Of a stretch of DNA of 64,000 nucleotides, positions 63,461 to 64,000 are shown one piece after another. Below the pieces are notes generated by a model. That model was not told where the DNA came from. It ran no database searches and saw only the letters and a list, made by a program, of their open reading frames with translations. This DNA comes from Quercus robur (Eukaryota > Streptophyta > Magnoliopsida > Fagales > Fagaceae). Position 1 is the first letter of the stretch; each line of letters starts with the position of its first letter. The stretch is from assembly GCF_932294415.1 (NCBI RefSeq), contig NC_065541.1, positions 54,724,290 through 54,788,289 of the forward strand, written 5' to 3'. A program made the position numbers and the translations under genes.

Positions 63461-63788
63461 TGTTAGAGATATATATTAGACATATTAGCCCAATGTAATA
63501 GGCCCAAGCCCAGTCCTGCTTGTACTAGTAGTCTAGGGTTTAGTCGCCTATATATACTCATGTTATGACTCATTGTAACACAAGTTATTGTACTACACTC
63601 TTATACACAATAAAAATGTAGCCCTTAAGGGATTCCTCCGTAGATGTAAGCCGTCAAGGCTGAACCACGTAACTCTCGTGTTCTTAATGTTCCTATTATA
63701 TGCTTCCCCTTCCGCATCCACTCTAGCATACACAACATGATATAACACATCACGTTGCTAATATTCATCTCAATGCTAATATTTAACA
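63461..63788 (+). mobile_element. Solo LTR of a Copia-like element
   Basis: 328 bp with ends TGTTAGAG...TTTAACA, giving the TGTTA/TAACA inverted termini typical of Copia LTRs, and identical target duplications ATAAT at 63456-63460 and 63789-63793. It contains a TATA-like 'tatatatac' near 63550 and AATAAA near 63609, suggesting + orientation. It sits in an intron of the minus-strand oxidoreductase gene, 50 bases beyond its exon border. Confidence 0.85.
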
Positions 63789-63837
63789 ATAATAGATAAG
63801 CTCTATGTAGAGATGATCGCGCAACCAGATTACTAAC

Positions 63838-64000
63838 TCTTTGCAGTGAGCAACTGTGGTGCATAATGGCTTCTCCACCAATACATGATGGGGTTTCGGG
63901 TGGTTGATGATATCCATAAGAATCTCATAATGGGTCATGTTTGGTGTTGACACAACCAGTACATCACAGAGACCACTGTCCAATAGCTCCCAGTGCCCCG
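63838..64000 (-). CDS. Gfo/Idh/MocA-family oxidoreductase, partial (one exon)
   Basis: The exon enters from beyond the window end and stops at a GTTAGT donor (63837 downward). It translates to GHWELLDSGLCDVLVV, then STPNMTHYEILMD, then PKPHHVLVEKPLCTT and VAHCKE. This is the NAD(P)-binding Rossmann half of the Gfo/Idh/MocA family, with the conserved EKP motif whose Lys lies in the active site. Closest by memory are plant cytosolic oxidoreductases like Arabidopsis At4g17370. The substrate is unknown for this plant group. The upstream exons are outside the window. Downstream exons should lie below 63456 but I could not identify any there. Confidence 0.85.

Noticed and set aside
1..64000. CRISPR arrays, bacterial operons, rRNA or tRNA genes
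   Set aside because: Repeats present are tandem or transposon-derived without unique spacers; introns and composition show plant nuclear DNA; no cloverleaf or rRNA sequence was recognised by eye, though a tRNA scan was not possible.

Overview
The window looks like nuclear DNA of a eudicot plant, probably a woody one. The genes have many GT-AG introns, intergenic DNA is AT-rich and full of microsatellites, and there are Ty3 and Copia LTR elements plus several short TIR transposon families. A Fagaceae-like genome would fit, but the sequence alone does not prove this.

Layout. (1) 1-4.3 kb: AT-rich spacer with a 1.04-kb TIR element (1990-3030, TSD TTA) and a short MITE. (2) 4.3-16.45 kb, + strand: a complete armadillo-repeat kinesin gene (ARK / KIN-U type). 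I resolve 19 exons, 2697 bp of CDS and 898 residues. Its leader and first codons are duplicated 534 bp upstream, and that upstream copy ends in a strong splice donor that is in phase with exon 2. (3) 17.5-19.07 kb: a second member of the TIR family (17508-18579) abutting a 240-bp tandem duplication. (4) 19-25 kb: AT-rich DNA in which I see no gene. (5) 25.24-26.17 kb, - strand: an intact single-exon AT-hook/PPC (AHL) protein gene. (6) 30.09-40.15 kb: a full-length but decayed Ty3/gypsy retrotransposon of Tat-like layout, with ~545-bp LTRs and a CTTAT target duplication. It has broken gag and pol, a degenerate minisatellite, and a broken multi-exon antisense gene between pol and the 3' LTR. (7) 41.86-43.49 kb: a third, larger TIR element with two nested MITEs. 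(8) 43.5-54.3 kb: intergenic DNA with five degenerate copies of an AT-rich MITE-like repeat. (9) 54.35-54.99 kb: a solo LTR with perfect CATAA duplications. (10) 55.5 kb: a one-exon fragment of a DExH-box helicase gene. (11) 61.08-61.87 kb, - strand: exons of a CCHC zinc-knuckle gene that appears broken. (12) 63.46-63.79 kb: a Copia-type solo LTR in an intron of a Gfo/Idh/MocA oxidoreductase gene. Only one exon of that gene (63838-64000, - strand) is in the window.

The three recognisable host functions are microtubule motor, AT-hook chromatin protein and NAD(P)-dependent oxidoreductase. They are unrelated and do not form a pathway. Most of the remaining DNA I can assign is transposon-derived. 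The observations I would follow first are the duplicated, phase-compatible first exon of the kinesin gene, the spliced antisense gene inside the retrotransposon, and the damaged zinc-knuckle gene. I found no convincing wholly new system.
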